From positions 2,294,001-2,358,000 of the forward strand of contig OY764545.1 of the NCBI GenBank assembly GCA_963668495.1: DNA of 64,000 nucleotides, given 5' to 3'. The notes beneath the pieces were generated by a model that saw only the letters and a list, made by a program, of their open reading frames with translations, had not been told where the DNA came from and searched no databases. This stretch comes from Oleispirillum sp963668495. Its GTDB lineage: Bacteria; Pseudomonadota; Alphaproteobacteria; Rhodospirillales; Rhodospirillaceae. This document shows positions 26,520-35,061 of this stretch, in pieces; the stretch's first letter is position 1; every line of letters starts with the position of its first letter. Position numbers and translations under genes: made by a program.

Positions 26520-27759
26520 AGCGCAAAGCCTCCACTGGATCGAGGCGAGCCGCGCGCCATGCTGGATAGATCGTTGCAGCCAATGACAACACCAAGGCCA
26601 TCACGACCACGGTCACGACCTCCGACGGGTCCACAACAGCCGGAAGCTTGGACAAGAAATAGATTTCCTCATTAAACAGGTCCGTATTGGTAAACTGTTC
26701 AATGAAGCGACGAATGTGTTCAATGTTGGCGCAAAACGCCAGCCCCAAAACGACCCCGGCAGCGGTCCCGACCACACCGATGGACGCCCCTGCCATCAGG
26801 AAAATCCTGAGAACGGCTCCGCGGGTTGCACCCATGGTCCGCATGATGGCGATATCGCGCCCCTTATCCTTTACCAGCATAATCAAACCGGAAATGATAT
26901 TGAACGCAGCCACCAAAATGATAAGCGTCAGGATCAGGAACATGACATTGCGTTCCACCTGAACCGCATTAAAAAACGAAGAGTTGGCCCGACGCCAATC
27001 GTACATGGACTGTTCCGGCGTCAACAAAGGCAACAGTTTCGGCGCAACTGCCGCCACGGCATCTGGATCTTTCAAGCCAATATCAATCTGGGTCACGCGC
27101 CCCGGCAAAGAAAAATAAACTTGCGCAGCTTCCATGGGGATAAAGACATAGGACGAATCATACTCGACCATACCCACCTTAAACACACCGACAATGGTAT
27201 AGGCTCGAATGCGGGGGATGGAGCCAAACGCCGTGGCGCGCCCCTTCGGAGAGACCAAGGACAACTTGTCGCCAATCCGTAAGCCCATTTTGCGCGCCAT
27301 ACGCTCACCAATCACAGCCACATCAGGGCCATGGAAATCAGCCAAAGACCCTACCTGAATATTATCGGCAAAAATCGGTCGTGCCTTCAAATCATCCGGG
27401 GCAATGCCATGAACCAAAGCTCCCTGATTACGACCATTGGCAGTCGCCATGACCTGTCCCTCTACCAACGGCATGGCATAGGTGACTTCCGGCATCATAG
27501 CAATGCGACGGGATTGGGCCTCGTAATCCGAGAACCCCTGCCCGACGACGGAATATACACTCAGGTGCCCGTTAGCACCCAAAATACGATCCAGAAGCTC
27601 GGTCCGAAATCCGTTCATGACGGACATGACGATAATCAGGGTCGCAACGCCAAGCATAATCCCGGCAAAGGAAAACCCGGCGATCACCGAGACGAACCCT
27701 TCCTTACGACGGGCGCGCAAATAGCGCGCCGCCACCATACGTTCAAAGGGTCCGAACAC
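26512..27759 (-). CDS. Lipoprotein-releasing system permease (LolC/LolE family)
   Basis: This is the membrane subunit that pairs with LolD. The 415 residues show the LolC/E layout: one N-terminal membrane segment (about 27-50, in FSFAGIMLGVATLIIVMSVMNGF), a large periplasmic MacB-like domain, and three C-terminal membrane segments. The family start FERMVAARYLRARRKEGFVSVIA is clear. The start codon is GTG with GGAGGT six bases upstream. Only one permease gene is present, which suggests a LolF-type homodimer as in many non-enteric proteobacteria; that is inference. Confidence 0.93.
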   Translation of the reverse strand: MFGPFERMVAARYLRARRKEGFVSVIAGFSFAGIMLGVATLIIVMSVMNGFRTELLDRILGANGHLSVYSVVGQGFSDYEAQSRRIAMMPEVTYAMPLVEGQVMATANGRNQGALVHGIAPDDLKARPIFADNIQVGSLADFHGPDVAVIGERMARKMGLRIGDKLSLVSPKGRATAFGSIPRIRAYTIVGVFKVGMVEYDSSYVFIPMEAAQVYFSLPGRVTQIDIGLKDPDAVAAVAPKLLPLLTPEQSMYDWRRANSSFFNAVQVERNVMFLILTLIILVAAFNIISGLIMLVKDKGRDIAIMRTMGATRGAVLRIFLMAGASIGVVGTAAGVVLGLAFCANIEHIRRFIEQFTNTDLFNEEIYFLSKLPAVVDPSEVVTVVVMALVLSLAATIYPAWRAARLDPVEALRYE

Positions 27760-27779
27760 GGTGTACCTCCTTACGGCTG

Positions 27780-29093
27780 TTAGCCAATCAGTTTTGCAAG
27801 AGCCGCTTCCGGGGTTAGGCTTTCACGCTCCCCGCTGGCACGAGATTTGACCTCAATCAAACCATCTTTCAGCCCCTTCGGCCCAACCACCAACTGGTAC
27901 GGCAGACCGATCAGATCCATGGTTGCGAATTTTGCACCTGCTCGCTCGTCACGGTCGTCATACAGAACATCAACCCCGGCAGCTTCCAGCTTCGCATACA
28001 AGTCTTCACACATGGAATCCGTGGCAGCATCGCCGGATTTCAGGTTAACCAGACCGACTTTGAACGGAGCAATGCTTTCCGGCCAAATAATGCCGTTTTC
28101 ATCATGGCTGGCTTCAATAATGCCACCGACCAGACGGGACACACCAATACCATATGAGCCCATCTCCAATTCGATGTTCTGCCCATCCGGTCCAGCAACC
28201 ACGCAGCCCATAGGTTTGGAATATTTGGTGCCAAAGTTGAAAATATGCCCGACTTCGATTCCGCGTGCCGTCAACAGGTCATCACCCAATTCAGCCGCTT
28301 TGGCTTCATCGTGCATTTCCTCGGTTGCTGCATATTCGCTGGTCCAGTTGGCAAACACAGCTTCCAAATCGGCTTCGGTTTCGGTGGAAATTGCCAACGG
28401 ATCAAGTTCAAGGAAGTTCTTATGACAGAACACCTGACTTTCCCCGGTTTCCGCCAAAATGATAAATTCGTGGGACAAATCCCCACCGATCGGCCCGGTA
28501 TCTGCGCGCATGGGAATAGCCTTCAATCCCAAACGGGCAAATGTCCGCAGGTAGGCCGCAAACATTTTGTAGTACGACAAACGGGCAGCATCCGCAGTCA
28601 GGTCAAAGGAATACGCATCTTTCATCAGGAATTCGCGACCACGCATCACGCCAAAACGCGGGCGGATCTCGTCACGGAATTTCCATTGGATGTGGTACAA
28701 AATGGACGGCACATCGCGATAGCTTTTGGCAGAGCCACGGAAAATTTCGGTGATTTGCTCTTCATTGGTCGGGCCATAGAGCATCTCACGATCATGGCGG
28801 TCTTTAATCCGCAGCATTTCCGGGCCATAGGCATCATAGCGACCACTTTCCTGCCACAGTTCAGCGGATTGAATGGTCGGCATCAGAACTTCCTGTGCCC
28901 CGGCACGGTCCTGTTCTTCGCGAACGATTTGTTCAATTTTGCGCAGGACCCTCAGCCCCAGCGGCAACCAGCTGTAAATCCCGGCACTGGCTTGGCGGAT
29001 CATGCCCGCACGCAACATCAAACGGTGAGAAACAATCTGAGCCTCGCTCGGAGTTTCCTTCAGCACAGGCAAGAAATAGTTGGAAAGACGCAT
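27780..29093 (-). CDS. proS: Proline-tRNA ligase, short alphaproteobacterial type
   Basis: ProS charges tRNA-Pro. The 437-residue protein has class II motifs: LMLRAGMIRQASAGIYSWLPLGLRVL, FRDEIRPRFGVMRGREFLMKDAYSFD and GIGVSRLVGGIIE. The C-terminal anticodon domain runs to the end. The editing INS domain of about 180 residues found in E. coli ProS between motifs 2 and 3 is missing, which is normal for alphaproteobacteria; editing is then done in trans. I use the ATG in front of RLSNYFLPVLKETPSEA at 29091-29093; a TTG at 29108 would add five residues. Confidence 0.95.
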   Translation of the reverse strand: MRLSNYFLPVLKETPSEAQIVSHRLMLRAGMIRQASAGIYSWLPLGLRVLRKIEQIVREEQDRAGAQEVLMPTIQSAELWQESGRYDAYGPEMLRIKDRHDREMLYGPTNEEQITEIFRGSAKSYRDVPSILYHIQWKFRDEIRPRFGVMRGREFLMKDAYSFDLTADAARLSYYKMFAAYLRTFARLGLKAIPMRADTGPIGGDLSHEFIILAETGESQVFCHKNFLELDPLAISTETEADLEAVFANWTSEYAATEEMHDEAKAAELGDDLLTARGIEVGHIFNFGTKYSKPMGCVVAGPDGQNIELEMGSYGIGVSRLVGGIIEASHDENGIIWPESIAPFKVGLVNLKSGDAATDSMCEDLYAKLEAAGVDVLYDDRDERAGAKFATMDLIGLPYQLVVGPKGLKDGLIEVKSRASGERESLTPEAALAKLIG

Positions 29094-29186
29094 GGTTAGA
29101 GTATCCAAATCAAAAACAATCAGAGATCAGGGAATACCGGAGCCGAAGGCACTTGGCAACATTGATCACGGAAATCACCGGAATTC

Positions 29187-30854
29187 TTACGTGGTTTTGC
29201 ACGTATCCAGCACACGATAAAGGTCAGCCCCACTCATAGCAAAAACTGGAAGCTTGCCTGTTCTTCCCCGCACTTCAACATAATGCAAACAGCTTTCCGG
29301 CGGGGCAAATCCAGCCACATCGGCAGCAGCTTTCGAAATAACGACAGGCAAACCAAATGTCTTGCACATGGCTTCCAGTCTTGCCGTCGTATTGATTGTA
29401 TCGCCAATTGCCGACACCTGCCGCACTGCAGGAGGACCAATATCGCCGACAATAGCAATACCGTGATGGATGCCAATACCGATTTCAAGCGGGAATGGTA
29501 AATCAGCCTCTAGCCTCTCATTCAATTCGTCCAACCGCCTCAGCATGTCACCCGCACATTGCCAAGCATTGCGAACAGCATCATCCGGTTTGCCATGTAG
29601 CCCGAACAAAGCCATTAAGCCATCGCCATTAAATTGAGCGTAATGCCCGTGATTTTCAGCCAATGCCGAGGACATTTCGGAAAAGAATTGGTTCAAGACA
29701 TACAACACATCATAGGGCAAACGTTTCTGAGACAGAGACGTAGACCCACGAAGGTCAATAAACATACAGGTCACGACCTGTTCAAATCCTGCCAGATGTG
29801 CCTTTTGCCGCCCCTGTCGCATAGTCACCCCCACGGGCAGCATGGGGACAATGGTTAGATTCCCGGTTGGACGGATTTGACAGGCCAGACGCACATCTTT
29901 TGCCGCCTCGATTCGCTTTAGGGCGGCGCCTTCATCCCCTTCGGGCTTTGGAAGTGTGCCTTCACCCTCGGTTACACGTACACGACAGGTGGTGCAACGC
30001 CCGCGTCCGCCGCATATGGATGGGTGAGGAATATCATTATCACGCAACAATTCAAGTACGGTGGCACCGGGAGATATGACAACTGAACGATTACCATGCA
30101 CCAGCATCATTCCATGTGTGCGACTGAACACATGGCTGAAAATCCGATAAGCCAAAACTGCACAAATCAGGGCAACGATGATAATTGTTATGTCTTCTTT
30201 ATGGTCAAGCGACCATTGATACCATTCCCGATTAATTCCCCCCATGGATAGGGTTAAAAATGCCTGTTCTACATTGGCGACCCGAGCAGCAGAAGCAACA
30301 CCACCACTGATGTGCCCCGCGATTGCCCCCAAAGGCACAACCACAGCAAATATTAGGAAATACGGCCACCTCTTTTCATAAAACCGCCGCACCCTAAGAT
30401 TATAGTGCAAGCCAATACATCCATGCACCCATACGACAAGGATGGCTCCGGTGGTCGCCCACGCGCTGGACGGTTGGATCACCCAATGCAGCAAATTCAT
30501 GCCATAAAAATTAATTGTCGTGCCATGGGCCAGATTGCTCCACAAAGCCAGCGTAATGTGGTGCGCCATAATGATCGGGATAGATAGGCCGGAAATGTAT
30601 TGCACAATCTCCATTCGGCTCATACGCCAAGTGCGCCGCCGGGCCAAAGACAGAAATGCCAACCCCATATGGATGAGGCAGGCACCAATCAACAGTGTTA
30701 ACCCAATTGATGTTTTCCACGGTGCCGTAAAAATCTTCTGTCCGGCTAATGACAGTTCAACGGAATGAATCCCAAGCGCGTGATTGATGAAGTGCCCAAG
30801 CACATAGGTAAACAGAACCAGCCCGGAATAAAATCTCAGGCGAGCCACCGACAT
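29187..30854 (-). CDS. Membrane class III nucleotide cyclase with heme-b-like and 2Fe-2S ferredoxin domains
   Basis: This 555-residue protein has three parts. Residues about 1-265 hold about six membrane segments with paired histidines (GHFINHALG, AHHITLALW, VHGCIGLHYNLR, AGHISGG), like the heme b domain of succinate dehydrogenase and of the rhizobial cyclase CyaC. Residues about 270-355 are a ferredoxin domain with four cysteines (CGGRGRCTTC, later LACQ). Residues about 365-540 are a class III cyclase with metal aspartates in CMFIDLRGST and QFNGDGLMALFG, and the N/R pair in NTTARLE. The usual adenine-binding lysine position reads Q (about 405), so substrate is uncertain. The ATG at 30852-30854 follows the upstream stop by two bases. 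Confidence 0.85.
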   Translation of the reverse strand: MSVARLRFYSGLVLFTYVLGHFINHALGIHSVELSLAGQKIFTAPWKTSIGLTLLIGACLIHMGLAFLSLARRRTWRMSRMEIVQYISGLSIPIIMAHHITLALWSNLAHGTTINFYGMNLLHWVIQPSSAWATTGAILVVWVHGCIGLHYNLRVRRFYEKRWPYFLIFAVVVPLGAIAGHISGGVASAARVANVEQAFLTLSMGGINREWYQWSLDHKEDITIIIVALICAVLAYRIFSHVFSRTHGMMLVHGNRSVVISPGATVLELLRDNDIPHPSICGGRGRCTTCRVRVTEGEGTLPKPEGDEGAALKRIEAAKDVRLACQIRPTGNLTIVPMLPVGVTMRQGRQKAHLAGFEQVVTCMFIDLRGSTSLSQKRLPYDVLYVLNQFFSEMSSALAENHGHYAQFNGDGLMALFGLHGKPDDAVRNAWQCAGDMLRRLDELNERLEADLPFPLEIGIGIHHGIAIVGDIGPPAVRQVSAIGDTINTTARLEAMCKTFGLPVVISKAAADVAGFAPPESCLHYVEVRGRTGKLPVFAMSGADLYRVLDTCKTT

Positions 30855-30856
30855 GA

Positions 30857-31258
30857 TTATCGGGCCTGCTGTCGGCACGCGGCAATCAGGTCTGCCGCAG
30901 TCTGGGTTTGCACTTCACGCCCATTGATAAACAGCTTATTGCCCTCAACCCGAACCTTTGCAACTGTGGCGTTCCCCTGATAATAGCCCAAGGAATTCAT
31001 TCCCAAACGCTTGGCGGCATCATACTCAATATCAAATTCAATGACCTCCGGGACCTTTATGCCGTAGGTATTGCCAAGGTCCGCAGGGGCGACCTTTTGC
31101 CCATAAACATCCACACCAGGCTGATAGGATGCACCATCGGCATTCTGGGCTTTGACGGCCCGCACACATGCATCCACGGCATCAGCGTCTTCGGCATGCG
31201 CCGTTGCAATCATTCCTATGCTAATGCATAGAAGCGAAAAGATAAATGAATGCCCCAT
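30857..31258 (-). CDS. Small exported protein of unknown function upstream of the cyclase
   Basis: I do not recognise this 133-residue protein. It has a signal peptide (about residues 1-22, ending ATAHAED), so the mature part of about 110 residues should be periplasmic. Two cysteines, one near each end of the mature chain (VDACVRAV and IAACRQQ), could form a disulfide. The middle part includes YQPGVDVYGQKVAPADLG and a beta-rich stretch ending KLFINGREVQTQT. GGAGATAAGG precedes the ATG. Its stop is two bases before the cyclase ATG, so the two are surely co-translated and may act together, for example as a periplasmic input to the membrane sensor. That link is inference. Confidence 0.8.
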   Translation of the reverse strand: MGHSFIFSLLCISIGMIATAHAEDADAVDACVRAVKAQNADGASYQPGVDVYGQKVAPADLGNTYGIKVPEVIEFDIEYDAAKRLGMNSLGYYQGNATVAKVRVEGNKLFINGREVQTQTAADLIAACRQQAR

Positions 31259-31371
31259 TCCTTATCTCCGTCATTAAGTCACATAATTCGGATGAAAATA
31301 AATATCCTGTAAATGGATTTTTTTTCATCTCTCATCTTGAGCCCTTTTCAAAACTCATGCACAATAAGCAT

Positions 31372-31473
31372 ATCACAGGGCAATGAGACCCGCGATCATC
31401 TCATTGAACATGGTGACACTCTGGTTACGCAAAAAGGACTCGGCAGGATTTCCATAACCCTGCCGCTTTTTTT
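31372..31473 (+). ncRNA. Candidate small RNA of about 100 nt with its own promoter and terminator
   Basis: In the 219-base gap before tag, a plus-strand promoter TTGAGC (31337-31342), 17 bases, CACAAT (31360-31365) would start a transcript near 31372. The transcript holds a perfect 8-base hairpin, CAATGAGA (31381-31388) with TCTCATTG (31399-31406), and a 10-base loop. It ends in an intrinsic terminator with CGGCAGG (31441-31447) and CCTGCCG (31459-31465) followed by CTTTTTTT. There is no convincing protein: the only plus-strand frame, of 60 codons, runs past the terminator. It does not resemble SRP, 6S or tmRNA. The name and target are unknown. Confidence 0.55.
31441..31473. terminator. Bidirectional terminator between the small RNA candidate and tag
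   Basis: A 7-base perfect stem (31441-31447 with 31459-31465) has seven T residues after it on the plus strand (31467-31473). On the minus strand it is followed by AGTCCTTTTT. It therefore closes the plus-strand small RNA candidate and also lies 12 bases downstream of the tag stop. Confidence 0.85.
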
Positions 31474-31477
31474 GCGT

Positions 31478-32029
31478 TTATTCACTAAAAAATGAAGTGG
31501 TCATGAATGGCGGCTGGGCTGTGCGCAGACGCGCCATCACCGGACAATCGTCACGATGTGCCCCCGGCAAATAGCCGGTGCTCATCAGGAATTCACCGAC
31601 AATTTCACCGCCGGTAAATTTAAATGTCTTTTTGAAAAGCTTCATCCATGCCGCCTTATCCTGCGGATGGTGCAAATCAAGCCAAGCCTTGAACGAACCG
31701 TGTGCAGTTTGCAGTTGCTGAATCACGGCAGCGTTATGGATGATGGCGTTGATTTTCAGTCTGTTACGGATAATCCCGGCATCAGACAACAAACGCTCGC
31801 GGTCTTTATCCGTAAAGGCAGCAACAGTATCAATATGAAAACTGCTGAAGGCGGCGTTCAAATTGGTCCTTTTTTTCAGGACCAAAAGCCAAGAAAGCCC
31901 AGCCTGAAAAATTTCCAGGCTGAGCCTCTCAAACAGTACCTGATCATCGTCTACCGGAAAACCGTATTCATAATCATGATACGGCCCATGGTATGGATGA
32001 CCCGGAGCAACGTCACAATACCAACTCAT
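31478..32029 (-). CDS. tag: DNA-3-methyladenine glycosylase I
   Basis: Tag removes 3-methyladenine from alkylated DNA. The 183 residues fit the family. The N-terminus has YCDVAPGHPYHGPYHDYEYG, a variant of the usual YHDxEWG with tyrosine in place of tryptophan. LFERLSLEIFQAGLSW follows, with the active-site glutamate, then a HhH-like helix region. The zinc-binding residues (Cys and His near the N-terminus, His and Cys in GAHRDDCPV near the C-terminus) are kept. It stands alone, 53 bases after the mce stop, with a terminator after its own stop. Confidence 0.94.
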   Translation of the reverse strand: MSWYCDVAPGHPYHGPYHDYEYGFPVDDDQVLFERLSLEIFQAGLSWLLVLKKRTNLNAAFSSFHIDTVAAFTDKDRERLLSDAGIIRNRLKINAIIHNAAVIQQLQTAHGSFKAWLDLHHPQDKAAWMKLFKKTFKFTGGEIVGEFLMSTGYLPGAHRDDCPVMARLRTAQPPFMTTSFFSE

Positions 32030-32082
32030 GGGACAGTTTTCCTACCCTTGTGCTGGCCTGATGACGCAGGAAAGAAAGTGGC

Positions 32083-32493
32083 TTATTCGCCAACTTCTTC
32101 CAGCTCAACCAGAGTGCCGTTGAAGTCAGACGGGTGCAGGAACAGAACCGGGTTGCCGTGTGCACCAATTTTCGGGGTGCCGTCGCCCAGAACGCGTTTG
32201 CCGTTTGCAGTCAGCTTTTCGTAAGCTTTTTTCAGGCAAGCGGTTTCGAAGCAAATGTGGTGGATACCACCCTTCGGGTTCTTTTCCAAGAAGTTTGCAA
32301 TCGGGGAGTTTTCGCCCAGCGGGTACAACAGTTCGACTTTGGTGTTCGGCAATTCAACAAACACAACGGTCACGCCGTGTTCGGTGACGTCCATCGGTTC
32401 AGAAACTTTTGCGCCCAGTGCGTCACGGTACAAAGCGGTGCCAGCTTCCAGATCCGGAACAACGATAGCTACGTGGTTAAAACGTCCGATCAT
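32083..32493 (-). CDS. mce: Methylmalonyl-CoA epimerase
   Basis: This enzyme interconverts the two stereoisomers of methylmalonyl-CoA, linking propionyl-CoA to succinyl-CoA. The 136-residue VOC-fold protein starts RFNHVAIVVPDLEAGTALYRDALG. The metal ligands appear as H in FNHVAIVV, H in GGIHHICFE and E in GTLVELEE. AGGAGAAG upstream gives a clear start. It lies just after rnj in the birA-coaX-rnj-mce order seen in alphaproteobacteria. Gene symbols vary; the function call is well supported by length and motifs. Confidence 0.92.
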   Translation of the reverse strand: MIGRFNHVAIVVPDLEAGTALYRDALGAKVSEPMDVTEHGVTVVFVELPNTKVELLYPLGENSPIANFLEKNPKGGIHHICFETACLKKAYEKLTANGKRVLGDGTPKIGAHGNPVLFLHPSDFNGTLVELEEVGE

Positions 32494-32531
32494 CTCTCAC
32501 TTCTCCTGAGAAAACCTTTAGAACAAGAGAG

Positions 32532-34193
32532 TTAAACCCTCACGATATGCACGTACGTCACAGGCCGTTTACCAGTCTTATGATGTAACGCGCGTCTTAT
32601 TGCCCGACGAACCATCTCCTGAAGACTACCATCATCTGAAAGGCTCTTCGCAGGCATTTGTTGAACCGCATTGATAGCCGCATCTGCGGCAAAGTCAAGG
32701 ATCGGTCCGTCATTAATATCAAGCAACCCCGGCGCGACTATCATTGGCGGTTTGACGAATTCACCATCCACATCAACAACAACCGTCACCACAGCGCAGC
32801 CGTTATACAATATCCGTCGGCGGTTGCGAAGTATTTCCGAGTCCCGATATAAGATCCGATTACCATCCAGCGCAAGCCGCCCGACCGGAACCGTGCCGAT
32901 TTTTTCTCCCTCTCCGGGAGCCAAGCGGACAGCAACACCGTCAAAAGGCGTGATTACCTTGGGAATTCCAAGCCGTTCAGCCAATTTTGCGTGTGCTTCC
33001 ATGTGGATATTTTCCCCATGGACCGTGACCAGAATTTCCGGACGTAACAATGTATAAAAAAGTTCAAGTTCATCCTGTGCCGGATGACCGGAAACATGGA
33101 TATCAGGGTGCTCACGAGCAGTCACAATCTCGACTCCAAGACCAACGAGTCGGTTTTGCAAATCGAGCACACCACGTTCATTTCCCGGAATGACTCGGGA
33201 CGAGAAAATGACAGTATCCCCCTGCCCCAAATTTACATTGGGATGAGTATTCCCCGCCATTCGTGCCAACGCCGCCCGTGGCTCACCCTGTGACCCCGTG
33301 GCGATGAATAAAATCTTATCATCCGGGATATATCCCGCGTCAGCCTCAGACACCAAAGGTCCAACGTCCAACGGATGACCGGACACCTCGCAGGCCTCAA
33401 GCACGCGATGCAAAGAACGGCCCAAAAGACATACTTCACGCCCTGCGGCACGCGCAGCCTTCGCAATACTTTCCACACGGGCCGCATTGCTGGCAAAACA
33501 ACCAACCGCAATCCGTCCCTTGCATTTCAGGATTTCGCGTTCCAAGGCTTCACGAACAGTGCCTTCGGAACCGGAATGTCCTGCAACAGTCGCATTTGTA
33601 CTGTCGCCGACGATAGCCAAAACGCCTTCATCACCAACATCCTGAAGAACTTTTTCCTGAACCGCTTTCCCAATGATCGGGTCTGGGTCAAGTTTCCAGT
33701 CGCCGCTGTGCACAACATTCCCATAAGGCGTGGAAATCACCACGGCACTGGGTTCAGGGATCGAGTGCGTCATCGCCAGAAAGCGAATATCAAACGGGCC
33801 ACAAGAAAAACTGCCGCCGGGGGCAATCGTATTGCATTGAACACTCAAACCGGCTTCACGCATTTTACCGTCCAGCATCGCCAGCGTGAACGGGGTTGCG
33901 TAAATCGGGCAGCCAAAATCCGGCCATAAGTGAGGCACAGCCCCAATATGATCTTCGTGTGCGTGGGTCAGCACCATGCCACAGATGGATTCCCGACGAT
34001 CCACCAAAAAGGCATGATCCGCCATAATTACGTCAACACCGGGAGCCAGTTCATCGCGAAAGGCTATTCCACAATCCACGACCAGCCATTGACCATCACA
34101 GCCATAGGCATAAAGGTTCATGCCGATCTCGCCAACGCCGCCCAATGGGACGAAGACCAGTCCTTCGTCGAGATCGTGGGTAGCCCATGTCAT
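32532..34193 (-). CDS. rnj: Ribonuclease J
   Basis: RNase J is a 5'-3' exonuclease and endonuclease in RNA processing. The 553 residues have the metallo-beta-lactamase motif LTHAHEDHIGA near residue 80, the beta-CASP region with FSSRVIPGNERGVLDLQNRL, and HVSGHPAQDELELFYTLLRPE. A C-terminal domain follows. Its ATG overlaps the coaX stop by one base (TAATG), indicating coupled translation. It is usual in alphaproteobacteria, where it works beside RNase E. Confidence 0.95.
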   Translation of the reverse strand: MTWATHDLDEGLVFVPLGGVGEIGMNLYAYGCDGQWLVVDCGIAFRDELAPGVDVIMADHAFLVDRRESICGMVLTHAHEDHIGAVPHLWPDFGCPIYATPFTLAMLDGKMREAGLSVQCNTIAPGGSFSCGPFDIRFLAMTHSIPEPSAVVISTPYGNVVHSGDWKLDPDPIIGKAVQEKVLQDVGDEGVLAIVGDSTNATVAGHSGSEGTVREALEREILKCKGRIAVGCFASNAARVESIAKAARAAGREVCLLGRSLHRVLEACEVSGHPLDVGPLVSEADAGYIPDDKILFIATGSQGEPRAALARMAGNTHPNVNLGQGDTVIFSSRVIPGNERGVLDLQNRLVGLGVEIVTAREHPDIHVSGHPAQDELELFYTLLRPEILVTVHGENIHMEAHAKLAERLGIPKVITPFDGVAVRLAPGEGEKIGTVPVGRLALDGNRILYRDSEILRNRRRILYNGCAVVTVVVDVDGEFVKPPMIVAPGLLDINDGPILDFAADAAINAVQQMPAKSLSDDGSLQEMVRRAIRRALHHKTGKRPVTYVHIVRV

Positions 34194-34969
34194 TAAGCGT
34201 TCTCCGTATTCAAATGATAAAGGTATTCCAAACCACGCAACGTCAAATCCGGGTCCAGATATTCAATCGTGTCCGTATGATCCTTGAACAACGGAGCCAA
34301 GCCACCGGTTGCGATAACAGTCATTTCATAGCCGTATTCTTCACGAATACGTTTAACCAACCCTTCGATCAGGCCAATGTAGCCCCAGAATACGCCGGAC
34401 TTAATCGCCGTAACCGTGTTAGTAGCGATAACCTGATCAGACGGTTCGATAGCAACGCGGGGCAACTTTGCCGCCGCCATGTGCAGGGCCTCAAGCGATA
34501 GGTTAATACCGGGCGCAATCGCACCACCTGCATAACCGCCTTCCTTGGTCACCACGTCAAAGGTCGTCGCCGTGCCAAAATCAATAATGATCAGCGCCCT
34601 GCTATAGGTCTTAAACCCGGCGACCGCATTCACAATCCGGTCAGCCCCCAGTTCCTCTGGGGTGTCCAGCAGGATTTCAATCCCCGGATCAAAACCCGGA
34701 TCGCCAACGACCAAGGCATCTACTTTAAAGAAACGCAAGCAAAGCCGCTTTAGGCTGTGCACAATTGCCGGGACCACAGACGCAATAATCGCGCCCTTAA
34801 TTTGTGTCGGTTGAATGCCGTCCAGCGCCATAAGCTGTGTCAGCCAAACACCAAATTCATCGGCGGTTTTTCGGGCGTCGTTGGCAGCGCGCCAAGATGC
34901 CCGCAATTCACCATTTTCATAGACAGCAAAAACAACATTGGTGTTGCCGGAATCAATGGTCAGAATCAT
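34193..34969 (-). CDS. coaX: Type III pantothenate kinase
   Basis: CoaX phosphorylates pantothenate, the first committed step of CoA synthesis. The 258 residues carry the acetate-kinase-like phosphate loop LTIDSGNTNVVFAVYENG, the PEELGADRIVNAV motif with the catalytic aspartate, IIDFGTATTFDVV, and GGAIAPGINLSLEALH. It lies 92 bases after birA; a small stem-loop (ATCCCG-TTTT-CGGGAT, 34995-35010) sits in that gap. The stop overlaps the rnj start. Confidence 0.95.
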   Translation of the reverse strand: MILTIDSGNTNVVFAVYENGELRASWRAANDARKTADEFGVWLTQLMALDGIQPTQIKGAIIASVVPAIVHSLKRLCLRFFKVDALVVGDPGFDPGIEILLDTPEELGADRIVNAVAGFKTYSRALIIIDFGTATTFDVVTKEGGYAGGAIAPGINLSLEALHMAAAKLPRVAIEPSDQVIATNTVTAIKSGVFWGYIGLIEGLVKRIREEYGYEMTVIATGGLAPLFKDHTDTIEYLDPDLTLRGLEYLYHLNTENA

Positions 34970-35061
34970 CGGTTGGTTCCATTCCCTTGCTGATATCCCG
35001 TTTTCGGGATGTCGGATGAACGGCCTTAATTTATATGTTCACTTGGGAACGGACCGTCTTT

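Noticed and set aside
31313..31495. 60-codon plus-strand frame in the tag upstream gap
   Set aside because: It runs through the intrinsic terminator into tag and has no ribosome site; the small RNA reading fits better.
34995..35010. ATCCCG-TTTT-CGGGAT stem between birA and coaX as a terminator
   Set aside because: The stem is only six bases and has no T run on the minus strand; the genes are probably still co-transcribed.
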